From positions 1 through 64,000 of the forward strand of contig JAURVB010000724.1 of assembly GCA_033002965.1 (NCBI GenBank): a stretch of DNA of 64,000 bases, given 5' to 3'. Under the pieces are notes generated by a model, which saw only the letters and a program-made list of their open reading frames with translations, had not been told where the DNA came from and searched no databases. A program made the position numbers and the translations under genes. Positions 36,736 through 47,800 of the stretch are shown one piece after another; position 1 is the stretch's first letter, and each line of letters starts with the position of its first letter. The stretch is from Piper betle. Its lineage: Eukaryota > Streptophyta > Magnoliopsida > Piperales > Piperaceae.

Positions 36736-37148
36736 CAACAGCCAACCCTTCCGGCATCACCAGAGTGACTAATGCTTCCAGCTACCCCATTGCAATAGCA
36801 AAGAGGCCATCATAACCAAGGACTGGGACAGAGAGGTAGTGGTCAGCAGTCATCGAGACAACAACAAAGGGGTCTGAATGAGGGAGGAATGATGGATGCC
36901 ATGACAAGATAAGAACAACCTGCCTTGGATCAGAGAGGAATGTGATAACACCACCAGTAGGACTATCCACTTCAGCACCACTATGGGCAGTGGGGATAGA
37001 CACAGCCACAATTGCTGAAGCACTAGAGGATACGATAGACGTGACAGGTGTGCACACATTTCACTTCAAATTTCAGGCTTAGTAGATAGCTACAAGAGTG
37101 AAGCCTCCTTAATCTAAATTTTCAAGGAAGATTTTTATGAGGGAAAGT

Positions 37149-38290
37149 TGTAAAACTCATGACTTGAGTCAGGGTTTTATAATTTCAACCGGTCAATTCA
37201 ACCGTTATTTTTAGTCCAATCAATTTTAGAACACGCGTACCAAGCCAAGGCAGGTCATGTGTTATGAACCTCAGAGTTATGTGTGCCCAAGTATATGATG
37301 ATAACATGAGTAATACAGCAGTAGAATGAGTTATCAGAATATATGAGAATATGCCCAGATTTTCTTTATTTATTTTAATATTAGATCGTAGAATTATTTT
37401 TTAGGCAAAATAATGCATTAAGACGCATTATGGGCAGTTTGGGTGGGTCATTAATTATAGAGCATGTCATTATGATGTTATGGTGTGTATTATGTTTTAT
37501 CAGATTTTCCCCTATTTTTTGGGATTTTTAGGAATTATTATGAGTTATTTATTAATTTTAACTTGAGCCAGAGTCGAGTCAAGTCAAGTTCTATGTATGA
37601 GACGACCCCCGACATTCTCCCCGACCACTCATCTTCTCCACCGACCACTCATTTTCTCCCCCTGACCACTCGTTTTCCCCGACCGCTCATTTTCTCCCCC
37701 AACCACTCATTTTCTCTCCCAGACCACTTGTCTTCTCCCCCCAACACTTTTATATACCAAACCCATGACACCACCCCTTTACATGTCGCCGATTCTACCG
37801 TCATCGTTGCCTCAATGTCGTCGACCATCGCACGACCTTTCCCGATCGGACCAGAGCCCAGTGCCACCCCCAACCGGATCTTCCACCGAACTCACCCACT
37901 CAAACCTGATCGAACTTCAAACACTATCGAGCACCGAATTCGAACTACGAGACATGCAACAAACCCTAAACATCGTTGATTGCCAATGACGAGAGCAATA
38001 ATTAACTCCGATTTAATTTATTAAGGGTGATAATTATTAGCACAGTATGATAGTGTTAATGAATTGACAAATATGCTATTTTATTATAAATAAAAATATA
38101 AAATTTGCTTGATTGAAGTGTATTAAAGCAAGTGCTAAGGAACTAATTAGATAAACTAAGTAATTGTCGTCATATAATGCAACGTAGCATAGGAAAACTT
38201 ATGTACAATTTATGATTGATATGGGTATGCTATATGATGTGTGAATGGTTCATGGGCGGGCGTTAGCTTCTAGATTTGATGTGTAGGTGC
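37149..38290 (+). repeat. Element A 3' LTR, first part
   Basis: Starts TGTAAAACTC after the purine tract and runs to GATGTGTAGGTGC, where element B is inserted. The LTR resumes at 47806. The last five bases (38286-38290, GGTGC) are the left target duplication of B. Confidence 0.88.
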
Positions 38291-41221
38291 TGTAAAACCC
38301 GCAATTCGAGTCAGGGTTTTTATTCAGAACCGGTCGCTTCGACTGTTATTTTCGAGTCAAGTCAGTTTCAGAACACGTGTACTGAGCCGACGCCAGTCGT
38401 GTGTATGAGCTATGAGGGTCATGCGTACCCAAGTATATGATGATAACGTCATGAACACAGCAGATCAGAATGAGTTATCGAACATATAAGAGTATGCCAG
38501 TTGTTTTTTATTTTTATATATAGTAGATGGTAGAATTAGTTTATGCCATTAACGCGTTAGGACGCGTTACGAGCAGTTTGGGTGGGGTTGATAGTTCTAG
38601 AGCATATCATTATGATGTTTTGGTGTTTGGTTGATTTTATGGGATTTTTTCATGATTTTTTAGGATTTAATACGACTTAGTTATTATTCTTAACTCGAGC
38701 CGGACACGAGTCAAATATTATTTATGACTTTGCCACCGAGACCTTTTCTTTTCTCCCCGACATCTTTTTCCCCAAACCCTGATTGGCGGCCCATTTTCTT
38801 GTCGTTGCCACAAGGCCGACGCCGTGGTGTTGCCATTGCCGCCCCGACCAGTCCCGACCGCTGCCAGGCCGTTGTGACTCCGGAATCGTCGTGGCTACGT
38901 TTCGTGCCGCGTTGCCGATTCTGGCGGCAGCGATGGTCACAGCCACCATCCAGTGGTTACCTCAGACACCATTGACCACCCAGTGACCTTTCCTGACCGG
39001 AACGGAGGCCATCGCTGCCCAAGACGGCCGGATCGAGTCCACCCATTGATGTCGCCTCTGTTTTGCCATTTTTCAGCAAGCCGCCACCTCTGCCAACCAA
39101 GTCGACACCATAGATGCATCGGGTTCACCGAGCCGGTTCCAATGGTACCCAATATGACCCCTACCCAGCCAGGAGACGCCGCCAGTGATTGTTGCCGGAA
39201 AACTGCCGGTAGTTGCCGGAAAACTACTAAAACCTACCGCAAAACCGCCGGAACACTACCGGAAAACCATATTTGCTAGGAGTTTGTTGGATCTTCCATG
39301 GAGCTCATCCAGTCGATCCCAATCGAACTGTCGGACGCCGACGAGCGACAAATTCGAGCTCCGAGACTCGCGACGGAACCCTAGTCGTCGCCGATTGCCG
39401 ACGACGTGAGGTATAATTACCTCTGAATTTATAATTTAAACTTCATGATTGTTAGCACAGCATGCTAGGGTTGGTTTATTGATGTGATTAATGCTTAATT
39501 ATGGATAAAACGATGAGTTGCATGATGAGATTAAGTGTGAATGAAGAGTAAGTGATCTAATGAGAGCATGATAAGTGACTACGACGTAAGTTAGAAAAAC
39601 GTAATAAAATTAGTATGAATAGGATGAGTTAGAATTATTTTTACATCTATGATTATTTGGTTGTAGCTGGATACTATTTGTATTTTGAGTGTGATGTTCA
39701 TTGTGTGTGATGCATCATTTAGTTAGCGGGCGTTAGTATTTAGTTTTGATGTGTAGGTACGGAGTAGGAGCTCGCCGCCTAGGCGCGATGACACGCTTGG
39801 AGCTTCTACCAGGTCCGTTTAGGACTCGTCTCTGTTTTACGTTCTCTTCTATTGTATGTTTATTTTATTATTTGCAGGACGGGTTAAGTGGCATTTTATT
39901 GGATCCCACTTAACTCGGGCCATTTAACCGAATAGTTTTCCGGATTAATAACCCCTCGAGGATGATTTCGAAAACAAGATCCACCACAAGTTGCCTTCGG
40001 GCCTATTATATAAATCCCTACCCAGGCCTATATATATAGTTTTATCAGTTTTCAGTGAGACGAGAGATGGAGAAACCGACTGCACGTACCATGAGCGGAT
40101 GTCGTGACAGTCAAAGCGGGCTCTGGATTAGTGCCAGCAGACTGTTCCATTCCCGAGGGATCCTGACAACTCCGCGTTTGAGTTCCTCACACCCAGAGAA
40201 CGTGGAGGTTTACGGGTACTATTTAGTACAGCGCATGTCCGGACTTGTGGTTCAAAGGGTACTAAAGGTGACTGCCTGAGAGTACTCGGCCTTCGTGCTC
40301 AAGGCCAGGAGAAATATGGAGGTAAGGAGAGGGCTTAGGATTTGAGACCAGAAAATGAAGTAAGAAAATGCCGAGAGCGGCATCAGCAGCAGCAGATCAG
40401 TAAGTTCGGGATGCTACTGGGTCTGCAGCCCAGTGGCTCCTCAGTAGGTGCCCTTCAGAGTGTTCACGTGGAGTATATGATGTTTTCTTTCATATGAGAG
40501 TTTGCTCTCATAGCCAGCTTGTTATAGTTATTTTATTTTCCGGACCAGTAACACTTGTTACTGACGTGTTTTTATACTATATGTAGGTAATAATCACGAG
40601 TTGGAGGAGCCAGCTTGGACGGAGGAGCAATGATGTCGTTTGCACACATGTCAGTCGATAGAGTAATTAATGTTTTTGTTATGATGTTATTATCTTGAGA
40701 ATGACGTGAAATGCTGAGACATGATATGATGTGATTAAATGCTTAAGATATGATGATAGGATGTAATTAAGTGCTAAGAGATGATGAGATGATGTGAACA
40801 CGAATAGATTGCGCAATGGAAGCATGGTGGGTTGAGACCCAAGTTCAAAATGAGTTACAACATGTTAGATTTTGTATTTTGTATGAATGAAATTGTTTGA
40901 TATATGGTTATATATATATATTGCATATGTATATTTGACAGGGTGGCCCCTAATTGCATTTTTAGGGGAAACTCTGTCCGTTATATTTCAAAATTTTTAT
41001 TAATTTTTATCGGGATTGTCTTGGTGTGTACTTTGATTTGCATGTCATTCATGTAGTACCATGTTAGGATTTGTGCATTCATCCATGCATTGAGAGTTGT
41101 ATCTTCATCTTAAGACGCCGAGATTGGATCCGCATGAGTTAGGTTCGGGTTAGCCGACCTAACCGGGGCCTGTAACATGCCGGTTCGGTTCACGAGCGTG
41201 AACCGGATTTGGGGTGTTACA
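38291..41221 (+). repeat. Element B 5' LTR
   Basis: 2931 bp from TGTAAAACCC to GGGGTGTTACA. It contains a G-box ACACGTGT (38373-38380), an ACGTCAT bZIP-type site (38446-38452), a TATA-like CTATATATAG (about 40030-40040) and two hairpins (40493-40512, 40546-40563). A near-terminal inverted repeat CGGTTCACGAGCGTGAACCG lies at about 41187-41206. The G+C-rich block (38720-39410) gives chance reading frames only. Confidence 0.92.
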
Positions 41222-41225
41222 GAAT

Positions 41226-41237
41226 TGGTATCAGAGC
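41226..41237 (+). promoter_or_regulatory. Element B primer binding site (initiator Met tRNA)
   Basis: TGGTATCAGAGC, a perfect match to the initiator-methionine tRNA primer, four bases after the LTR end. It has survived better than the equivalent site in element A. Confidence 0.92.
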
Positions 41238-42271
41238 CACTCTCGGTTGATTAAGATGTAAGATACTTTTATAGGTGATGTGTGTGCAAAGACTGCTCCA
41301 AGTCCAGCTGGCAGGTATGTTTCTGTATATTTTCTTTACATGCAGATTTTTCTTTATAAGTTGTTTGGATAACAGTGTATTCAGGACTTGATCAGAAATA
41401 TGTGGAATTGACCTTAGTTGAGCTGACATGTCATTTATATGGATTTTTATCATGATATCAAATTGTTTGTCAGTTAGATGTGAGCAGGGAATGTTGTAGT
41501 GCTAGCAGAGGTAGAATGGGTATAAGATCTCATCTTATACTAGATCTAGATGTTAGCAGATGTGAGCAGGAATCTGACAGGATTGTCATGATGGGCTTAG
41601 AGACCCACTAGTTCTGTCCATTGCATAAGTGAATTGGATGATTGACCAGGTGTTCGTGTCTTGCATGTCACCACATTAGTCCTGTTTCCATGGGACATGG
41701 TGTACATGATGGGAATGAGTTAAAAGAAAAGGGGTAACAGTAAGGAGCTTGAAGTATAGAGATACTGAGTAAGTTAGTTGGCACATGAGATGGACCACTT
41801 CCAGAAGATAGTGATGAATGAGGATGAGTAGTGAGGTGGATCGACAGTCCATTGGGCACTTCACCGCATCCCCCTCTTCCACTAGTTTATGACCTACAGG
41901 CAACAGTTTTGGCTTCACTTTGCCAGACAGAGGTCTCGATATGATAAGGAAAAGATCGGGACTACTATTGCCTACGAGATCAGATATTTGATAGGATTCC
42001 ACTAGAGATAAGGCACCAGATCAGTGATTGCCGTTTGAGGGCCAGTCAGCACTGATGAAAGCAGCCACTCCAGATTTCAAGAGATTAGAGTGGGTTTAGC
42101 ATAGGTTTACCATCATATGTGTCGGCACCATGATCCAAACCCCTCTGGATTAGACACGCATGGTTGGACAACCTGAGCCGAGTTGTTAGCAGCCAAGATA
42201 TGTCAGAGACAGTAGAGTGGATTTACGATGTATATGATCAAGATCAGATTTTAGTATCTAGATAGAATTGT

Positions 42272-42500
42272 CACCGACAGAGTTGCACAACCGCCGACCG
42301 AGTGCACAACCGCTGACCGAAGTGCACAACCACCGACCGAGTGCACAACCACCGACCGAGTGTACAGCCACTGATCAAGTTGCACAACCGCCGACCGAGT
42401 TGCACAACCACCGACTGAGTTGCACAACCGCCGTCCGAGATGCACTACCACCGACCGAAGATGCACTACCGCCGTCCGTGTATTGCTCATCCGCCAACCG
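42272..42500 (+). repeat. Minisatellite in element B interior
   Basis: About ten tandem units of roughly 20-21 bases built on GTTGCACAACCGCCGACCGA, with CACCGACC and CGCCGTCC variants. One reading frame (42268-42510) stays open because the repeat lacks stops, but it encodes only a low-complexity repeat and matches no gag. Confidence 0.85.
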
Positions 42501-44512
42501 AGTAGATTAGTTAGAGCTTAGTAGGGCCAGAACTTGAGGAACAAGATATAGCTACAATGGAAATTAGTAGAACAGAGAAGAGTTAGGAAAAGTGAGGTTA
42601 TTTGGATGAGATAGCATAGGATCCGACTTCACAGCTCTCTTGCAATCATTGTTTTGACCTGACACCCTTGGGTCAGATGTAAATTGCAAGATAACCCAAT
42701 TAGGCACTGTTAGTGACAGTCTCATAAGGATGCGCATAGTAAGAGTCAGGAACATGATAGTATGACCTCTAGATGGGATGGCCATAATGATGAAATTGCG
42801 CAGATTGCATGCTAATACATCCATGGGCCATAATCGGTATACACAAAGCAAATGGTTAGTAGATGGTCACACACGCAGTTTGACCTATTTAGCGATGGAC
42901 AGTCAGTGACAGGAGTTAGACTTGTACTAGAGTATTGGGCATAGATAGAAGGTTAGTGAGGAAGTATCTTTTAGAAGGATTGTGATTCCCTTGTATTTTG
43001 CCAGCACGATTAGGTTCTCACCTTGAGACATAGGATTGAGCCTTGCCCTGAGTATAGAGGTACCTTTATGGTACTGATTAGGGTTTACAGTGCAGGTAGA
43101 TGTTGCAGACCGATCTTCAGATGAGGATTCTACCCCAGCATGAGAGCGATGTAGACAGAGACTTCAGACAGAACAGACCATGCTGACGAGACTGAGTGAT
43201 ATCAATGTATGCTCATCTTCATTGATGGCCTTGCTTGAGAGTCTACCACATTGGTAGTAGTCATGTGAGTCAAGATTAATACTACAAATCAGTATGGGAC
43301 GGTAGGTCACACACCACTGAAGAGCGGACGAGACACGTGTCAAACCTCACTATGAGTCCCCGTAGACTTGATGGGAGACAGTGGTTCTTTGGGTCATTTG
43401 AACCCCGCTCATTTAGAAGTGCGTGACTAGTACAATATCGAGAAACATGTGCCTACTGTTAGCTGATTGAATTAGAGCCACTTAGGAGCTGTTTCTAAGA
43501 TTCGTCATTGATTGACTGTTCCACAGCCTGATCACCTGTGGCATAGTGAATTATGGCGATCTTAGAGACAAGTCCATAGACCTACCGATATTTTGGCCAC
43601 CCAGTATGCTACATAGGGATTTCATCTCCCCTACCACTTGCATGATACCTTGACCTTACCATAAATCAGAGTGACATACCTATGTAGCAAGTTTTTCTTA
43701 ACCTAGTGGACTCCTCCTCATCTACCTGGCGTCAGATACCACATGTGAGGATGAGATGCCACCTATCGAGAGTTTTTGAGCAGTGTGACTAGATTTCCAC
43801 GAGATTTAGCTTTCTTTCCTATAACCCAGAGATGTTAGACAGAGTGGAGTTTTCACTCGAGAATTTCCACTCACCCCTCTAGATATATCAGTTTTACCAT
43901 CAGTTTATCCAGATGATTGAGATGAGTATACATTGACCAGAGCACATGCCACAGACCATATGCAGACACTACAACCCCATGCAGAGTATGTTATCATACT
44001 CCTTGAGACACGCTGTGTATGTACAGGTGTTCTCACCTCCTTTCAGCAGTAGTTAGTGGTTGTATAGATAGCCACCAGAGCCATAGTATACAGTAGAGTC
44101 ATAGCAGCTATCCTTGTTCTCTTATAGAACAGAGTGAGATACTGACTCAGGACCGAGTTAACTAGGACCCACTGAGCGGTCCTATTCCTTATACAGGGAC
44201 ACCTGAGAGTTGTATCTAGACTGGCGACAGTGAGCCGTGCAACTCAATAGCCTATACACCTGTACCTAGTAGGAGACTCATAGCACACTTTAGGATGGTT
44301 GTAGGACCTAAGATGGAGTTTCCTGAGAGTACATGTAGTTGACTTTTCACATAGATGAGGTTCAGGGACATGGGTAGATGTTAGCAAGTGGTCTTACCCT
44401 TGACGTAGTTTTCCCAGACATAGCCCAGATTAGAACCTTGCGATACTCTAGAGTATCTGCTTGACCAACCCAGTAGGCCCTTAGGGGTGACCTAGGTTTT
44501 CCCGCCAAGTTA

Positions 44513-44630
44513 GCAGTAGGGATCAGAAAAGAAGAGCATGATGATGGTAATGTCAGAACAGGCACAGACAATAGTAGGGATCAGAATAGAAGAGAATGAT
44601 GATGGTCATGTCAGGACATGCACAGATAGC
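44513..44630 (+). repeat. Tandem duplication of about 60 bp in element B interior
   Basis: Two adjacent copies beginning AGTAGGGATCAGAA and continuing with AAGAG.ATGATGATGGT.ATGTCAG, with a few substitutions. It sits about 200 bases before the 3' LTR. Confidence 0.8.
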
Positions 44631-44834
44631 TTAGAGATAGAATGTTGATACTGACAGCATCACAAGCAGAACCCGCCATGATGGCGCAGCTACAGTAAGT
44701 GAGGATGTACACGACTATCAAAGAGTAGAGGATACAACTGGTGTGTGTATGTGTATCTAGCTTCCAGGTATTAGTTTAGTGGAACCTCCTTGAGTTGAAA
44801 TTTTGGGGACGAAATTTATATAAGGAGGGAAGAT

Positions 44835-47461
44835 TGTAAAACCCACAATTCGAGTCAGGGTTTTATATTCAGAACTGGTCGGTTCGACCGTTATTTTCGA
44901 GTCGAGTCAGTTTTAGAACACGTGTACTGAGCCGACGCCAGTCACGTGTATGAGCTATGAGGGTCATGCGTACCCAAGTATATGATGATAACGTCATGAA
45001 CATAGACAGAACAGAATGAGTTATCAGAATATATGAGAGTATGCCAGTTATTTTTTTATTTTTATATATAGTGGATCGTAGAATTAGTCTTAGGCCGTTT
45101 ACCGCGTTAGGACGCGTTACGGGCAAGTTTGGGTGGGTTGATAGTTCTAGAGCATATCATTATGATGTTTTGGTGTTTGTTTGATTTTATGGGATTTTTC
45201 CAGATTTTTTTAGGATTTAATACGACTTAGTTATTATTCTTGACTCGAGCCAGACACGACTCAAGTATTATTTACGACTTTGCCACCGAGTCATTTTTCT
45301 TCTCCCCTCGACTGTCTTTCTTCTCCTCAAACCCTGAGTTGCCGCCGCCCTCTGCTTGTCACCGCCACCACTGCTCGACATCAGCTTGCTGTCGATCGTC
45401 GCCACCAGGCCCACCCCGTAGCGTTGCCGTGCCACTACGACCAGTCCCGACCGCTACCAGGCCGCCACGACGTTGAGAATCGCTGCGCCTACGTTTCATG
45501 TTCGCGTCACCGATTCTGCCGCCGGCGACCGTCGCCGCCGTGATCGGGTGGTTGCCTCAACACCATCGACCACCCAATGACCTTTCCTGACCAGAGCGGA
45601 GGCCATCGCTGCCCAGGTCGGCCGGATCGAGTCCCCCATCACAGCCGCCTCTGTTTGGCCATTTTTTGGCGAGCCGCCACCTCTTCCGACCATGTCGACG
45701 CCGCAGAATGCGGACTTGCCGAGCGGTTCCAATGGTACCCATAGGATCTTCCAGCCAGTAGATGCTGCCATCAATTGTCTGGAAACTGCCCGAAGCTGCA
45801 AAACTTCGAAACCCGCTGGAAAACCAGATTGCTGGAATTCCCGAATCATCGCAGCTCACCTATCGAACCGATTGAACTTCGGACAAGAGCGCCGAATTTG
45901 AGCTCTGAGACTGGCGAAGTCGTCGCCGATTGCCGACGACGTGAGGTATAATTACCTCCGAATTTATAATTTAAACTTTGATGATTGTTAGCACAGTATG
46001 CTAGGGTTGGTTTATTAATGTGATTAATGCTTAATTATGGATGAAACGATGAGTTGCAAGATGAGATTAAGTGTGAATGAAGAGTAAGTGATTTAATGAG
46101 AGCATGATAAGTGACTACGACGTAACTTAGAAAAACGTAATAAAATAAGTATGAATAGGATGAGATAGAATTATTTTCACAATTATGATTATTTGGCTGT
46201 AGCTGGATACTGTTTGTATTTTCAGTATGATGTTCATTGTGTGTGATGCATCATTTAGTTAGCGGGCATTAGTATTTAGTTTTGATGTGTAGGTACGGAG
46301 TAGGAGCTCGCCGCCTAGGCGCAATGACACGCTTGGAGCTTCTACCAGGTCTATTTAGGACTCATCTCTGTTTTACGTTCTCTTCTATTGTATGTTTATT
46401 TTATTATTTGCAGGACGGGTTAAGTGGCGTTTTATTTGATCCCACTTAACTCGGGCCATTTAATCGAATAGTTTTCTGGATTAATAACCCCTTGCGGATG
46501 AGATCCCTCGAGGATGATTTAAAAACAAGATCCACCACAAGTTGCCTTCGGGCCTATTATATAAATCCCTTCCCAGGCCTATATATATATAATTTTATTG
46601 AGTTTTCAGTGAGACGAGAGATGGAGAAACTGACTGCATGTACCATGAGCGGATGCCGTGACAGTCAAAGCGGGCTCTGGATTAGTGCAGCGGACTGTTC
46701 CATTCCCGAGGGATCCTGACAACTCCGCATTTGAGTTCCTCACACCCGGAGAACGTGGAGGTTTACGGGTACTGTTTAGTACAGTGCATGTCCAGACTTG
46801 TGGTTCAAAGGGTACTAAAGGCGACTGCCTGAGAGTACTCGGCCTTCGTGCTCAAGGCCAGGGAGAAATATGGAGGTAAGGAGAGGGCTTAGGATTTGAG
46901 ACCAGAAAATGAAGTAAGAAAATGCTGAGAGAGGCATCAGCAGCAATAGATCAGTCAGTTTGGGACGCTACCGGGTCTGCAGCCCAGTGGCTCCTCAGTA
47001 GGTGCCCTTCAGAGTGTTCACAAGGAGTATATGATGTTTTCTTTCATATGAGAGTTTGCTCTCATAGCCAGCTTATTATAGTTATTTTATTTTCTTGACC
47101 AGTAACACTTGTTACTGACGTGTTTTTATACTATATGTAGGTAATAATCAAGAGTTGGAGGAGGTAGCTTGGACGGAGGAGCAACGATGTCATTTGCACA
47201 CATGTCAGTCGATTGAGTAATTAATGTTTTTGTTATGATGTTATTATCTTGAGAATGACGTGAAATGCTGAGACATGATATGATGTAATTAAATTCTTAA
47301 GATATGATGATAGGATGTAATTAAGTGCTAAGAGATGATGAGATGACGTGAACACGAATAGATTGCGGAAAGGAAGCGTGGTGGGTTAAGACCCAAGTTC
47401 AAAATGAGTTACAACATGTTAGATTTTGTGTTTTGTACTAATGAAATTGTTTGATATATGG

Positions 47462-47502
<41 letters not shown>

Positions 47503-47800
47503 CATATGCATATTTGACAGGATGGCCCCTAATTGCATTTTTAGGGGAAACTTTGTCCGTTATATTTCAAAAATTTTATTAATTTTTATCGGGATTGTCT
47601 TGGTGTGTACTTTGATTTGCATGTCATTCATGCAGTACTATGTTAGGATTTGTGCATATATCCATGCATTGAGAGTTGTATCTTCATCTTAAGACGCCAA
47701 GATTGGATCCGCACGAGTTAGGTTCAGGTTAGCCGACCTAACCGGGGCCTGTAACATGCCTGTTTGGTTCACGAGTGTGAATCGGTTTTGGGGTGTTACG
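44835..47800 (+). repeat. Element B 3' LTR
   Basis: 2966 bp, from TGTAAAACCC to GGGGTGTTACG; the last base has changed from A to G. It keeps the hairpins at 47047-47066 and 47100-47117. An expanded (TA)n run at 47463-47501 is longer than in the 5' LTR. The differences I can see from the partner LTR are mostly C-to-T or G-to-A changes. Confidence 0.92.

Larger units (their letters stand above)
38291..47800 (+). mobile_element. Gypsy element B: LARD-like, Tekay-type ends, nested in element A
   Basis: A 9.5-kb element with 5' LTR 38291-41221, primer site 41226-41237, a 3.6-kb interior without recognisable gag or pol, a Tekay-type tail TTGGGGACGAAAT (about 44804-44816), a purine tract AAGGAGGGAAGAT (44822-44834) and 3' LTR 44835-47800. 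Target duplication GGTGC/GGTAC. Long LTRs with a non-coding 3.5-kb interior are the hallmarks of LARDs (large retrotransposon derivatives), which are moved by partner elements. The LTRs are far more alike than those of A, so B is younger, as the nesting demands. Confidence 0.88.

Noticed and set aside
38720..39410. Overlapping reading frames in the LTR G+C-rich block (also 25120-25650, 29000-29700, 37485-37990, 45240-45860, 62810-63480)
   Set aside because: The same block recurs in every LTR copy with different frames open, on both strands, so none is a conserved protein.
42270..42500. CRISPR-like array
   Set aside because: The units are contiguous 20-21-base tandem repeats without unique spacers, in a plant retroelement.
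42268..42510. Open frame through the minisatellite
   Set aside because: It is open only because the tandem unit lacks stops; it has no gag or other domain and no upstream coding context.
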